From assembly GCF_900184815.1 (NCBI RefSeq), contig NZ_FXXQ01000005.1, positions 124,001 to 188,000 of the forward strand: a stretch of 64,000 nt of DNA, given 5' to 3'. The notes beneath the pieces were generated by a model. It ran no database searches. It was not told the DNA's origin and saw nothing but the letters and a program-made list of their open reading frames with translations. The DNA is from Boseongicola aestuarii (GTDB taxonomy: Bacteria > Pseudomonadota > Alphaproteobacteria > Rhodobacterales > Rhodobacteraceae). Shown piece by piece: positions 34,867-44,617 of the stretch. The translations under genes and the position numbers were made by a program. The stretch's first letter is position 1, and the number at the start of each line of letters is the position of its first letter.

Positions 34867-36423
34867 TCATAAGCTTGCACTTTCTCGTAAAACTTTTGCA
34901 ACATTCAAACTCGTTTTATCGCCTGAAGCATGCCGCGGAGCGGTTTTTACACCGGCGGCACTGACCATGGTTTGCGCAAACCGACCGCCAGGATTGGACA
35001 TGCGATGATCAAGCATGCTCTGCGAAAGCATCAGCATTTTTTCTGCCGATTGAGGGTCATCCGCGATGTTGCGCGCCTCACCTTCATCCGTGTGATCAAA
35101 CAGGATTGCGGGCAATCCACCATTGAAATGAACAAGGCTGTGAGTGCCATCACGCAAGATCGCAAGATTTGCCTCAGACGCTCCCAAGCCAAGGCTAACT
35201 TGTACATTCGTCGCCTCAATCGGATCGCCAAAATCCAGCTCCGAAAAAGAGTGACTCCGCCAGTCTGTCGGCACGTCACCATCAAGGAAAACTCCGAGAT
35301 CGCGACCGTCCATCGTATCCGGCGGCATAACCCCGATCCTGCTCAAAATCGTCGGCGTGAGGTCTATTGATTCGGTTGGCTGAACCACATCTCTGCCGTG
35401 GCCATTTGGCTTTCGAGGATCACGGATAATGAGCGGCGTATGAAAGGCAGAGTTCAGATAGCTTGACTTGCCCCAGCACCCCTGATCACCCAACGTCTCG
35501 CCATGATCGGCCGTGATGACGATCATCGTATCGTCAAACTGTCCGGTATCTTTCAGGAAGCTCAGCAATCGACCAACGTGATGATCCACTTCGCTGGCCA
35601 GACCCAAATACAGAGCTCTGAGTTTGGCTGTGGTTTCCTCACTATCCGGCAAATCAGGCAAGCCCTGCACACAACTCGCCGCGGTTTTGCTCTGCCTTGT
35701 CGCGTCAAGAAATGGATGCTCCACACTCACGCTTTCGGGCCTGGGGAGAGATGCCGGATCATACATGCGATTGTAAGGCTCAGGCGCAACGAAGGGCGGA
35801 TGCGGGCGAATATACGTCACTTGCGCAAACCATCCCGGTGGACGAACGGCCAAATCGCGAAGAACACAATCCGTCAAAAAAGCTGTGTCGCTGTCCTCGG
35901 CTCGATAAAATGCGGGATCACAAGGATCACTCCCTTGAGGCGCATAAAATAATGAGTAGTCAGGCAGGTCATAGTCTTTCGATTTCAGATAGGCTCTCCA
36001 GGGAAAACTCTCATCAAGGCGCATTTCGACCAACTCATCAAAGCCCGCCGCTACTGCTTCGTAAGTGTGGATGTCCGGATCATTAGGGTGATGCTGGCGT
36101 GGATCTCGCGCGATATCGGTATATCCAAATAGCATCGGACGATACCCCGCCCGCCGCGCTTCTGTTCCCAATGTTGGGGTATCATGCGGTAATGGCGTGC
36201 CGTTACGCACGGATCCATGGTTCATCGCATATTGCCCGGTGAGAATAGACGCCCGGGAAGGCCCGCACGGATTGCACACCGAGTAATGATTGAGAAATGT
36301 GACAGCGTCAGCCCGCAAAGCCTGCAAATTCGGTAGATCGACGTGGTCGGCCAAAGCGCCCGTAAGGCAATCCGCGCGAAGCTGATCTATTACAACAAAC
36401 AGAATATTCGGACGGTCCGTCAC
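34867..36423 (-). CDS. Sulfatase-superfamily phosphonate monoester hydrolase-like enzyme
   Basis: The 518-residue protein has the metal-binding start NILFVVIDQLRADCL (Asp 13) and the maturation motif CGPSRASILTG, in which Cys 53 should be converted to formylglycine. ITADHGETLGDQG and later strands supply the other ligands. The context HYSVCNPCGPSRAS...NHGSVRNGTPL is closer to phosphonate monoester hydrolase/phosphodiesterase than to classical arylsulfatases. It would hydrolyse phosphonate monoesters or phosphodiesters. No signal peptide is seen, so it acts in the cytosol. It lies between the Opp-type importer and the phosphonate catabolic genes, which fits a role in freeing a phosphonate from an imported ester (inference). 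An activating enzyme is not in the window. Confidence 0.84.
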   Translation of the reverse strand: MTDRPNILFVVIDQLRADCLTGALADHVDLPNLQALRADAVTFLNHYSVCNPCGPSRASILTGQYAMNHGSVRNGTPLPHDTPTLGTEARRAGYRPMLFGYTDIARDPRQHHPNDPDIHTYEAVAAGFDELVEMRLDESFPWRAYLKSKDYDLPDYSLFYAPQGSDPCDPAFYRAEDSDTAFLTDCVLRDLAVRPPGWFAQVTYIRPHPPFVAPEPYNRMYDPASLPRPESVSVEHPFLDATRQSKTAASCVQGLPDLPDSEETTAKLRALYLGLASEVDHHVGRLLSFLKDTGQFDDTMIVITADHGETLGDQGCWGKSSYLNSAFHTPLIIRDPRKPNGHGRDVVQPTESIDLTPTILSRIGVMPPDTMDGRDLGVFLDGDVPTDWRSHSFSELDFGDPIEATNVQVSLGLGASEANLAILRDGTHSLVHFNGGLPAILFDHTDEGEARNIADDPQSAEKMLMLSQSMLDHRMSNPGGRFAQTMVSAAGVKTAPRHASGDKTSLNVAKVLRESASL

Positions 36424-36571
36424 GTCGACAGCGTTCCCCAGTTCCCGTATTCCCCTGGACGAGCAAATCCGCTTTTCAGCGATGTGGCAAGTGTCATGGT
36501 CGCATTTTGCGAACTCTTTTGAAAAACAACGCCGTCTGCCGGATTACTGCGCAATACCTTTGCAGATCCGA

Positions 36572-37432
36572 CTAAAGAGGGCCAATGCTGCGCAAAAATG
36601 CACGAATAACCGGCACGTCGGTGCGCATCGACAAATGAACCAAGGTCTCAGTCATCGCGATATCAGTCCCTTGGATGGACACCCGCTCCAACCGATCATC
36701 ATGCCCAAACTCAGCTTCGCTGACAAATCCCAGCCCTGCCCCGGACGCTACCACTTCGCGCATCGCCTCACGCCCATCGACCTCTATCACCGGTCGCAAA
36801 GTCACCTTCCGCTTTTTGGCGACGTCTTCAAGAATAAGCCTCGTGTATGAGCCGTTCTCCCGAAAAACGAGAGGATAGTCAGGTAAGTCGTCAAGACTGA
36901 TCGCGTGGGTTCCCTTGGGCAGGAAACCTTTGGCCGCAACAGCAATAATCGGGGACTGACCCAGCCGATAACTCTGAAGATCAGGACCAGAATCCAGATT
37001 TCCAACGATACCAATTTCAGCCTCATAGTTGCGCAACTTCGACAAGATGGCCGCCGTGTTCCCGCTTTCGATCGTCACAAAAACCTTTGGATACTCCGAG
37101 CGAAACTGGCTGAGCGCGTCTGTAATGTGGATCGCAGAATCCGCCACAATCCTCAGCTTGCCCTGAACCGCAGCCCGCGCGCGGCCAAGATAATCGCCAA
37201 TCCCGTCTTCAAGCTCGAAGAACTGGTTTGTCATCCGAAATAAACCCTCACCCGCCTCAGTGAGACGAACTTGTCGGTGTTCACGGCGGAACAGCAAAGT
37301 ATCGTGCGTCTGCTCCAATTTTCGCACCTGATCCGACAGCGCAGGCTGGGTCTGATTGAGAGCCTCCGCCGCCCGCGAAAACCCGCCATACAAGGCGACA
37401 AAGTGAAAGGCGCGAAGTTGGCTATAGCGCAT
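36572..37432 (-). CDS. LysR-family transcriptional regulator of the phosphonate genes
   Basis: The 286-residue protein has an N-terminal winged helix-turn-helix (LRAFHFVALYGGFSRAAEAL then TQPALSDQVRKLE) and a periplasmic-binding-like effector domain. Start 37432 is chosen over 37444 because GGAGAG lies 4 bases before it and MRYSQLRAF is the usual family start. It is divergent from phnW with an AT-rich gap carrying a T-N11-A-type palindrome. LysR regulators beside phnWAY-type genes commonly activate them in response to the phosphonate; this is inferred here from position. Confidence 0.92.
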   Translation of the reverse strand: MRYSQLRAFHFVALYGGFSRAAEALNQTQPALSDQVRKLEQTHDTLLFRREHRQVRLTEAGEGLFRMTNQFFELEDGIGDYLGRARAAVQGKLRIVADSAIHITDALSQFRSEYPKVFVTIESGNTAAILSKLRNYEAEIGIVGNLDSGPDLQSYRLGQSPIIAVAAKGFLPKGTHAISLDDLPDYPLVFRENGSYTRLILEDVAKKRKVTLRPVIEVDGREAMREVVASGAGLGFVSEAEFGHDDRLERVSIQGTDIAMTETLVHLSMRTDVPVIRAFLRSIGPL

Positions 37433-37453
37433 GGCGCTCTCCATACAAAAAAA

Positions 37454-37469
37454 TTATAGATCAATATAA
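37454..37469. promoter_or_regulatory. Candidate LysR operator
   Basis: The 16-base palindrome ttatagatcaatataa (arms TTATA and TATAA, 6-base centre) lies in the gap between the divergent lysR-type gene and phnW. It fits the general T-N11-A LysR binding pattern. The surrounding sequence is AT-rich, which raises the chance of a random match. No -35/-10 boxes were assigned. Confidence 0.4.
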
Positions 37470-37536
37470 AATGAAAATTTTACATATGCGTCAAGCCGGC
37501 CCATCTAAGCGGTATCCGCAACAAGAGGTCACCTCT

Positions 37537-38718
37537 ATGCCTGCACCCTTGCCGCCCCCGAAATTGGGTGAACCCTACCTTCTCACGCCTGGGCCGCTCA
37601 CAACCTCTTTTGGCGTTAAAGAAGCCATGTTGAAGGACTGGGGAAGCTGGGACGATGATTTCCGCGCTTTGACGCGCGAGATACGCGCCGGGATACTCGA
37701 CCTCATCGGCCCGGGCGCTGAGGCCTACGACTGCGTGCCGATCCAAGGGTCCGGTTCATATTGCGTCGAAGCGATGCTCGGAACCTTCGTGCCAAAAGAC
37801 GGAAAAGTTCTGGTGCTCGCCAACGGCGCCTACGGCCTGCGCGCGGCACAGACTATGACCTACCTGAACCGCGCCCACACCTTGATCGACAAAGGCGATT
37901 ATCTCCCTCCGCGCGGCGATGACGTCGCACACGCTCTGGCCGAAGATCCTGCGATAACTCATGTATTGGCGATTCATTGCGAAACAAGCTCCGGCATCTT
38001 GAACCCGATTGACGAGATCGCCGAGGCAACCCACGCGGCAGGACGCAAACTTCTGATCGACAGCATGTCCGCCTTTGGCGGCGTGCCCATGGACTTGGCC
38101 ACGCTGCGCTACACGGCAATGGTGTCCTCCGCCAATAAATGCATCGAAGGCGTGCCGGGATTCGGATTTGTGATAGCGCGCACCAGCGAACTTGAAGCCG
38201 CAAAAGGCAACTGTCATTCGCTCAGCCTCGACGTGGAAGCCCAATGGTCAACAATGAGCAAAACTGGCCAATGGCGCTTCACGCCGCCAACCCATGTCGT
38301 GGCGGCATTCCGCGAGGCTCTAAGAGCACACGCTCAGGAAGGCGGCGTCGAAGGTCGCGCTGCGCGCTATTCAAACAACCGAGATGCTCTTGTCACTGGA
38401 ATGCGCGCACTTGGATTCGAAACCTTGCTCGATGACCGTTGGCTCAGCCCGATCATCGTGACGTTCTTCTGTCCGGCTGACCCGGCATTTCAATTTTCTC
38501 AGTTCTACGATCTGATGAAATCCAAGGGGTTCATCATCTATCCCGGCAAACTCACAGTTGTTGATAGCTTCCGCATCGGCTGTATCGGCCAGATGGATGC
38601 TCACGTTATGAACCTTGTGGTGGAAGCCGCGCGTGACGCTCTATCTGACATGGGAGTGGTCAGCGCCGCCCCACCCGCCATCGCTTTGAACGAACGCAAG
38701 AAACTTGCCGCATTATAA
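37537..38718 (+). CDS. phnW: 2-aminoethylphosphonate-pyruvate aminotransferase
   Basis: The 393-residue PLP enzyme starts at an ATG with an AAGAGG site; an upstream in-frame ATG at 37471 was rejected because it lacks such a site. It has YLLTPGPLTTSFGVKEAML, GSGSYCVEAMLGTFVP, HCETSSGILNP (PLP-binding Asp region follows at LLIDSMSAFGG) and the SSANKCIEGVPGFGF motif holding the PLP lysine. This is the PhnW class V aminotransferase pattern. It moves the amino group of 2-aminoethylphosphonate to pyruvate, giving phosphonoacetaldehyde and alanine. It is the first gene of the plus-strand phosphonate unit and stands 13 bases before phnA. Confidence 0.93.
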   Translation: MPAPLPPPKLGEPYLLTPGPLTTSFGVKEAMLKDWGSWDDDFRALTREIRAGILDLIGPGAEAYDCVPIQGSGSYCVEAMLGTFVPKDGKVLVLANGAYGLRAAQTMTYLNRAHTLIDKGDYLPPRGDDVAHALAEDPAITHVLAIHCETSSGILNPIDEIAEATHAAGRKLLIDSMSAFGGVPMDLATLRYTAMVSSANKCIEGVPGFGFVIARTSELEAAKGNCHSLSLDVEAQWSTMSKTGQWRFTPPTHVVAAFREALRAHAQEGGVEGRAARYSNNRDALVTGMRALGFETLLDDRWLSPIIVTFFCPADPAFQFSQFYDLMKSKGFIIYPGKLTVVDSFRIGCIGQMDAHVMNLVVEAARDALSDMGVVSAAPPAIALNERKKLAAL

Positions 38719-38731
38719 GGACCGAACCAAC

Positions 38732-39991
38732 ATGCCGATCACCAACGAGGTCGTCGCCAACGAGCGCACCTACGCAGTCCCCAAAACCTGCGCGATTGCT
38801 ATTTGCTTAGACGGCTGCGAGCCCGAATACTTGGAAGTCGCCATCGCCGAAGGTCTGATGCCGACGTTAAAACGCATTCGCGAAACCGGAACGGACCGAT
38901 TGGCACATTCCGTAATCCCGAGCTTCACCAACCCCAACAACATGTCCATTGCCACGGGCCGCCCACCAGCAGTGCACGGAATTTGCGGTAACTTCCTCTT
39001 TGATCCCGATACCGGCGAAGAGGTGATGATGAATGACGTACGCTTCCTGCGCGCGCCAACCCTTTTCTCAAAATACTACGAAGCGGGCGCAAGGGTGGCT
39101 GTGGTCACGGCCAAAGACAAACTGCGCGCGCTCTTAGGGGCCGGTCTCAGCTTTGACGACGACCGGGCGATTGCGTTTTCCTCGGAGCGCGCAGCCGAGA
39201 CTACGAAGTCCGAGCACGGCATCGACAACGCCAGCGCATGGCTCGGAATGGACGTCCCCGAAGTGTATTCAGCCGAACTTTCCGAATTCGTCTTCGCCGC
39301 TGGTGTAAAGCTTCTCAAAGAATGGAACCCCGACGTGATGTATCTGTCGACCACAGATTACATCCAGCACAAGTTCGCCCCCGATGAGCAAGGCGCCAAA
39401 GACTTCTACGCCATGTTCGATCGCTACCTCGCCGAGCTCGACGCAATGGGCGCGGCCATCGTGGTAACCGCCGACCACGGCATGAAACCCAAACACGACG
39501 CCAACGGCGACCCCGCCGTGATCTATGTCCAAGACTTGCTCGATGCGTGGCTGGGCAAAGCCGCCGCCCGCGTGATCCTGCCCATCACTGACCCCTACGT
39601 GGTCCACCACGGTGCCTTGGGCAGCTTTGCCACAGCCTACTTGCCCTCCCAGGCCGATCAAGCCGACATCATCGCCCGCCTCAAAGCGCTTCCCGAAATG
39701 CTCGAAGTGCTTACCAAAGAAGAGGCAATCGAACGCTTTGAACTCCCCGGAGATCGCATCGGCGATATTGTCATGGTCTCCACCGAGAACATGACCATCG
39801 GCACCTCGGCCCACCGCCACGATCTCGCCGCCCTTAAAGAGCCATTGCGCTCGCACGGCGGCTTGACCGAACAGGCCGTCCCTTTCATCGTTAACCGGAA
39901 GATCGACCTGCCAACCGCACCGACCCTTCGAAATTTTGATGCGTTCTATTACGCAGCACAAGCAGCAGCACTGGAAGAGCAAGACGCATGA
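38732..39991 (+). CDS. phnA: Phosphonoacetate hydrolase
   Basis: The 419-residue protein belongs to the zinc-dependent alkaline-phosphatase superfamily. It has [13 protein letters not shown] with the first metal Asp, [16 protein letters not shown] with the probable nucleophile Thr 66, [11 protein letters not shown], and [13 protein letters not shown] with Asp-His metal ligands. PhnA cleaves the C-P bond of phosphonoacetate to give acetate and phosphate. Start 38732 has an AAGGA site; the longer frame from 38705 overlaps phnW. The stop overlaps phnY by 4 bases. Together with PhnW and PhnY it completes the phosphonoacetaldehyde-phosphonoacetate route. Confidence 0.95.
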   Translation: MPITNEVVANERTYAVPKTCAIAICLDGCEPEYLEVAIAEGLMPTLKRIRETGTDRLAHSVIPSFTNPNNMSIATGRPPAVHGICGNFLFDPDTGEEVMMNDVRFLRAPTLFSKYYEAGARVAVVTAKDKLRALLGAGLSFDDDRAIAFSSERAAETTKSEHGIDNASAWLGMDVPEVYSAELSEFVFAAGVKLLKEWNPDVMYLSTTDYIQHKFAPDEQGAKDFYAMFDRYLAELDAMGAAIVVTADHGMKPKHDANGDPAVIYVQDLLDAWLGKAAARVILPITDPYVVHHGALGSFATAYLPSQADQADIIARLKALPEMLEVLTKEEAIERFELPGDRIGDIVMVSTENMTIGTSAHRHDLAALKEPLRSHGGLTEQAVPFIVNRKIDLPTAPTLRNFDAFYYAAQAAALEEQDA

Positions 39992-41445
39992 ACAAAATGG
40001 ACAAAACAGACATTCGTCACGAAGGAATGCGCATCGGCGGTGAAGTTGTTTTCACCGACAAAGTCATCAACGTGCACTACCCCTACACCGACGAAGTGAT
40101 CGGCACTGTGCCCGCCGGGACCGCTGAGCACGCCGCCAAAGCCTTCGAGATCGCCGCAAACTACAAGTCCAAACTCAGCCGCTACGAGCGCAGCCAAATC
40201 CTTCAGCGCGCCGGTGAACTGATCGGCGAAAAGCGCGAGTTCTTGGCGAAATGGCTCACGCTGGAACTGGGCATTTGCCACCAACACGCAATCTACGAAA
40301 CCAAGCGCGCGCAGGACGTTTACCAATTCGCGGCCGCTCAGGCGATGAACGACGATGGCGAGATCTTCTCCTGTGACCTGACCCACAACGGCAAAGAGCG
40401 CAAGATTTTCACCAAACGCGAACCCGTAAGGGCCATCTCGGCGATCACCCCCTTCAATCACCCGCTGAACATGGTCAGCCACAAAATCGCACCCTCTATC
40501 GCGACGAACAATTGCATGGTGTGCAAACCAACCGAGTTGACCCCCCTCACGGCGATTGCCTTGGCCGACATCCTCTACGAGGCCGGTCTGCCGCCCGAGA
40601 TGTTCCAGATCGTCACCGGATTGCCCGAAGATATCGGCGACGAGATGATCACCAACAAAAACATCGACATCATCACCTTCACCGGCGGTGTGCCCGTTGG
40701 CAAAATCATCGCAAATAAAGCCGGCTACAAGCGTCAGGCACTCGAGCTTGGCGGCAACGACCCTCTCATTGTGTGCAATGACCTGAGCGACGCCGACCTC
40801 GACAAGGCAGCAACGATTGCCGTTGCGGGCGCAACTGGTAACTCAGGCCAGCGTTGCACCGCTGTGAAGCGCATTCTTGTCCAAGAAAGCGTCGCGGACA
40901 AATTCGTCCCGCTCGTTTTGGAGAAGGCCAAGAAAATCAAGTTCGGCGACCCGCAAGACCCAGCGACGGAACTCGGCTGTGTTATCCACGCTGCCGCGGC
41001 GGAGCTCTTTGAAAAACGCGTCTTTATGGCAGAAAGTGACGGCGCAGAGATTCTCTATCACCCGGGCCGCAACGGCGCTCTTTTGCCGCCGATTGTGGTC
41101 GACAAGGTGCCTCACAATAGCGAATTGGTGATGGAAGAAACCTTTGGACCCATCATCCCAATCGTGCGCGTTCCAGACGACGACGCCGAAGTAATGCGGA
41201 TCTCCAATTCCACCGAATTTGGATTGTCCTCGGGCGTCTGCACCAATGACCTGAACCGTGCCATTGCCTACATCAACGGCTTGGATGTCGGCACCTGCAA
41301 TATCTGGGAGCAGCCCGGATACCGCATTGAGATGTCTCCTTTCGGAGGGATCAAGGACAGTGGCAACGGTGTGAAAGAAGGCGTTATAGAAGCGATGAAA
41401 TTCTTCACGAACGTGAAGACCTATTCGCTGCCATGGCCAAACTAG
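39988..41445 (+). CDS. phnY: Phosphonoacetaldehyde dehydrogenase
   Basis: The 485-residue enzyme has the aldehyde dehydrogenase motifs [19 protein letters not shown] (cofactor binding), [11 protein letters not shown], the catalytic Glu in [12 protein letters not shown], and the catalytic Cys in [13 protein letters not shown]. It oxidises phosphonoacetaldehyde to phosphonoacetate with NAD+. It overlaps phnA (ATGA) and is followed 45 bases later by the PbfA-like gene. The family call relies on the aldehyde dehydrogenase motifs plus the phnW-phnA position. Confidence 0.93.
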   Translation: MNKMDKTDIRHEGMRIGGEVVFTDKVINVHYPYTDEVIGTVPAGTAEHAAKAFEIAANYKSKLSRYERSQILQRAGELIGEKREFLAKWLTLELGICHQHAIYETKRAQDVYQFAAAQAMNDDGEIFSCDLTHNGKERKIFTKREPVRAISAITPFNHPLNMVSHKIAPSIATNNCMVCKPTELTPLTAIALADILYEAGLPPEMFQIVTGLPEDIGDEMITNKNIDIITFTGGVPVGKIIANKAGYKRQALELGGNDPLIVCNDLSDADLDKAATIAVAGATGNSGQRCTAVKRILVQESVADKFVPLVLEKAKKIKFGDPQDPATELGCVIHAAAAELFEKRVFMAESDGAEILYHPGRNGALLPPIVVDKVPHNSELVMEETFGPIIPIVRVPDDDAEVMRISNSTEFGLSSGVCTNDLNRAIAYINGLDVGTCNIWEQPGYRIEMSPFGGIKDSGNGVKEGVIEAMKFFTNVKTYSLPWPN

Positions 41446-41490
41446 AGTGCGCTTTTTCTTCAAAAAACCACTGCCTCCGGCGGGGATACT

Positions 41491-42861
41491 TTGAAACAAG
41501 AGAACGATGAAATCGGCCACCACACAGAGGGCGAGGCCAATACAAGCGCCGCGCGCGCGGCTTGGGCTGCGCGCGAGACTCACGCACCAACGCAACGCCT
41601 CTTGGCGCGGGATTCGGACGCGTTTCTGCATCAGTCCTTGTCGTCTCCATGCGTTGCCACAATCGCCAAGGCTGAGGGCATCTGGGTCGAGGACACCGCC
41701 GGTCGGCGCTACATGGATTTCCATGGAAATTCGGTGCACCACATCGGTTACGGTCACCCTCGCCTAATTGCGGCTATCACGGCCCAGCTGAACGAACTGC
41801 CATTTTCTCCCCGTCGCTTTACAAATGACGTTTCGGTTGAACTGGCAGAACGCTTGGGGCAGTTGGCACCCGGCGATCTGAACAAAGTCTTGTTCACCAC
41901 CGGCGGCTCGGACGCCAACGAAGTCGCGCTCAAGATCGCCCGCGCAGCCACCGGGCGCTTCAAAACTCTGAGCTTTTGGGACGCCTTTCACGGTGCGGGT
42001 TTTGGCTCCGCCTCTGTCGGCGGCGAAGCCACGTTTCGTAGTCATATCGCCGGTCCAATGATGCCAGGTGCCGAACACGTGGCGCCGTTTCATTGCTACC
42101 ACTGCGCTTACGGCCACCCCGGACCAAAGGCCTGCGGATTGGCTTGCGCCAAAATGGTCGACTATGTTCTTGGCCGCGAAGGCGATGTTGCGGCCGTGAT
42201 CGCCGAACCGATGCGGGCCGTTCCCGTAGTGCCTCCTCCCGGATATTGGAAGGCCGTACGCGATGCCTGCCATCGCCACGGAGCGCTTCTCATTATGGAC
42301 GAAATTCCAACGGGATTGGGCAAGACAGGTCGTTTCTTTGCCTTTGACCATGACGACATCATTCCGGACATTGTGACGCTCGGAAAAGCGCTTGGAGGCG
42401 GCGTCTTGCCAATTGCGTCCGTGATTGCTCGCAACGATCTGGATGTTTGCGGTGATTTCGCAATCGGCCACTACACGCACGAAAAGAACCCCGTCACTGC
42501 ACGGGCGGCGCTCACCACATTGGATATCATCGAAGACGAAAACCTGGTGGAGCGCTCCAATCACTTGGGACGCAAAGCAATGGACCGGCTACAGGACGCC
42601 CTCGGGGATCACCCGGCCGTTGGCGACATCCGAGGACGCGGCCTGATGTTCGGAGTTGAGATTGTCAAAGACCGCGACACACGCGAACCCGACAATCAAA
42701 CGGCTGAGAAGATTTACTATGCCTGTCTGGGACAGGGCTTGAGCTTCAAAATCAGCTCCGGTTCCGTACTGACGCTTTCTCCACCACTGACAATCGCGCA
42801 GGAAGACTTGGACCGCGCCCTTGGCATTGTCGAAACAGCAATCCGCGATGTCGCGGCGTGA
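41491..42861 (+). CDS. pbfA: PLP enzyme PbfA-like, (R)-1-hydroxy-2-aminoethylphosphonate ammonia-lyase
   Basis: The 456-residue class III aminotransferase-fold protein starts at a TTG with CGGGGA upstream. It has YMDFHGNSVHHIGYGHPRL, TTGGSDANEVALKIARA, IMDEIPTGLGKTGRFFAFD and the PLP lysine in VTLGKALGGGVLPIAS. A cluster of His and Cys residues (FHCYHCAYGHPGPKACG) is distinctive. In phnW-containing clusters this family is known as PbfA, which removes ammonia from 1-hydroxy-2-aminoethylphosphonate to give phosphonoacetaldehyde and so feeds PhnY. A plain aminotransferase is the alternative. The next gene overlaps by 4 bases. Confidence 0.8.
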   Translation: MKQENDEIGHHTEGEANTSAARAAWAARETHAPTQRLLARDSDAFLHQSLSSPCVATIAKAEGIWVEDTAGRRYMDFHGNSVHHIGYGHPRLIAAITAQLNELPFSPRRFTNDVSVELAERLGQLAPGDLNKVLFTTGGSDANEVALKIARAATGRFKTLSFWDAFHGAGFGSASVGGEATFRSHIAGPMMPGAEHVAPFHCYHCAYGHPGPKACGLACAKMVDYVLGREGDVAAVIAEPMRAVPVVPPPGYWKAVRDACHRHGALLIMDEIPTGLGKTGRFFAFDHDDIIPDIVTLGKALGGGVLPIASVIARNDLDVCGDFAIGHYTHEKNPVTARAALTTLDIIEDENLVERSNHLGRKAMDRLQDALGDHPAVGDIRGRGLMFGVEIVKDRDTREPDNQTAEKIYYACLGQGLSFKISSGSVLTLSPPLTIAQEDLDRALGIVETAIRDVAA

Positions 42862-43871
42862 AGATCGTTCGCACAGACTCAGAATTGTGCACGCCGCATT
42901 TGGACGCTGAGCTTCGAAAAGCTGGCCACGACCTGACGTTGTTACCGGACGGTATCAGCGAAAGCGATCTCTGCCGCGCTGTCGCGCAAGCTGATCTTTT
43001 GCTCATGTGCTATCAGCCGATCACGTCGGCTGTCATCGCGGCTGCAAAGAACTTGAAGGGCATCGTCAAGTACGGTGTCGGGATCGACGCAATTGACATC
43101 CCCTCCGCCATCGCGCGCGGTATTCCCGTGGTTAATATCCCGGAATACGCGGAAGAAACTGTGGCCGAGGGTGCGTTCACGATGATGCTCTCCTTGGCCA
43201 AACGCGTGCCCGCTTTGCACCACCAAATGCAGACGAAAGGCTGGGCTTGGCCCGAAGAGCGCTGGCTTGCCCGCGACCTCGCCGAGAGCACGGTTGGCAT
43301 CATTGGCCTCGGTCGGATCGGACGCTCCATGGCGCGAATGGCGGGTGCCGGGTTCCGTGCCAACGTCATCGGCTACAGCCCGCACACAGAGCAAAGCGTG
43401 TTTGACGCGGCCGGTGTAACGCGATGCGAAAAGCTCGACGAACTGCTGGCTCAAAGCGACTTCGTCTCAATCCATTCTGTCCTGAACGACGAAACCTACC
43501 ATCTCATCGACACCGACGCCTTCAAAGCAATGAAGCCAAGCGCCTACCTGATAAACGTCTCACGCGGCGCGATTGTCGACGAACAAGCCTTGATCCAAGC
43601 GCTGGATAAAAACGAGATTGCCGGAGCAGGCCTTGATGTTTTCAGTGCCGAACCGCTGGCCTTGAACGACCATCCATTGAGCCCGCTCTTTGGCCGCGAC
43701 AACGTTATCCTGAGCCCGCACCTGACTTTCTATACAACCGAAGCAATGCACCGGCTCGAAGCCGAAACACTTGAGCGCTGCTTCGAAATATTGGACGGAC
43801 GCCCCGTGCAAGTAGCGTCGCAGGACCCGCGCTTACGCGCCCAAAGCACCAACGTTCGCTTTCGCGACTGA
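42858..43871 (+). CDS. D-isomer 2-hydroxyacid dehydrogenase (NAD-dependent)
   Basis: The 337-residue enzyme starts at a GTG overlapping the pbfA stop. It has the Rossmann motif VGIIGLGRIGRSMA and the catalytic triad: Arg in LINVSRGAIVDEQAL, Glu in GLDVFSAEPLALND, and His in ILSPHLTFYT. It reduces a 2-keto acid or oxidises a D-2-hydroxy acid in the cytosol. A dehydrogenase of this family in a phnWAY-pbfA unit is unexpected. Possible roles are interconversion of a hydroxyphosphonate such as phosphonolactate and phosphonopyruvate, or handling the pyruvate/alanine side; both are guesses from position. Confidence 0.9.
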   Translation: MKIVRTDSELCTPHLDAELRKAGHDLTLLPDGISESDLCRAVAQADLLLMCYQPITSAVIAAAKNLKGIVKYGVGIDAIDIPSAIARGIPVVNIPEYAEETVAEGAFTMMLSLAKRVPALHHQMQTKGWAWPEERWLARDLAESTVGIIGLGRIGRSMARMAGAGFRANVIGYSPHTEQSVFDAAGVTRCEKLDELLAQSDFVSIHSVLNDETYHLIDTDAFKAMKPSAYLINVSRGAIVDEQALIQALDKNEIAGAGLDVFSAEPLALNDHPLSPLFGRDNVILSPHLTFYTTEAMHRLEAETLERCFEILDGRPVQVASQDPRLRAQSTNVRFRD

Positions 43872-43894
43872 CGCAAAACCCTCGCTTTAAGCGC

Positions 43895-44302
43895 CTAAAC
43901 GCAAAAGATTTTTAACAAAATCTCTCGCGTGTTTTCAGCCGTGATCTCAACGGGATTACCGCCTGTGCTCGGATCTTCTAGCGCGCCTGAAACGATCCGC
44001 TCAATGTCAGGGACTTCAATACCCAATCCGAGAAGCGACGGCGGAATTTGCAGTGAAGCGATCAAATCGTCCACAAAAGCGCAAGACCCATCGAATTCCT
44101 CGGACACTCCAAGATAGGCCGCCGCCTGCCCGATCGCGCCGTCAATGGCCGGCCTGCTAAACTGCAAAACCGCCGGCATGCAGACCGCATTCATGGTGCC
44201 ATGATACGTATGATAAATCGCGCCGAAGGGATGCGACAAAGCATGGACCCCTCCCAACCCTTTTTGAAAAGCAGTCGCGCCCATGGCGACCGCAGACATC
44301 AT
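43895..44302 (-). pseudogene. Iron-containing alcohol dehydrogenase, C-terminal remnant
   Basis: The frame starting at 44302 reads MMSAVAMGATAFQKGLGG then VHALSHPFGAIYHTYHGTMN, the C-terminal metal-binding half of Fe-alcohol dehydrogenases (H-x-x-x-H plus a later H). The ~240 residues that should precede it, including the NAD site, are absent: a TAG lies only four codons upstream of the first ATG in this frame. It is a truncated gene of 135 codons. It is convergent with the phosphonate unit, from which it may once have been recruited. Confidence 0.75.
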
Positions 44303-44617
44303 TTGAACCCGCGCTTCCTAATCGCCCCGTCTGCATAGGCGCACTGCAAATACGCATTCACAAGCCGCATATGCCAGAGCGCGCAGCAAGGTTTGATCTG
44401 GGGTCGGTTTGTGATCGCCGGCGATCAGCCTGGCCTCGACACCGCGCCAGCCAAGTGTGAACCGAAGCGCGTGATGCACCCGACAGAGACGAGCAGCACA
44501 GAATGGGAAGACTGCGTCGATGACATACGTCTCCGACGCCGAACGTCCACGGCAAGCCTCGGAAAAATCGCGACATAATAGGGAAGAAAATGAAATTGCC
44601 ACAGAAACTGGGGTCAG
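44303..44617. other. Stretch without a recognisable gene beside the tRNA
   Basis: A minus-strand frame of 94 codons (44318-44602) ends against the alcohol dehydrogenase remnant but resembles nothing I know and lacks a ribosome site. The stretch is probably non-coding or eroded sequence left by the loss of the upstream part of that gene. Confidence 0.4.
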
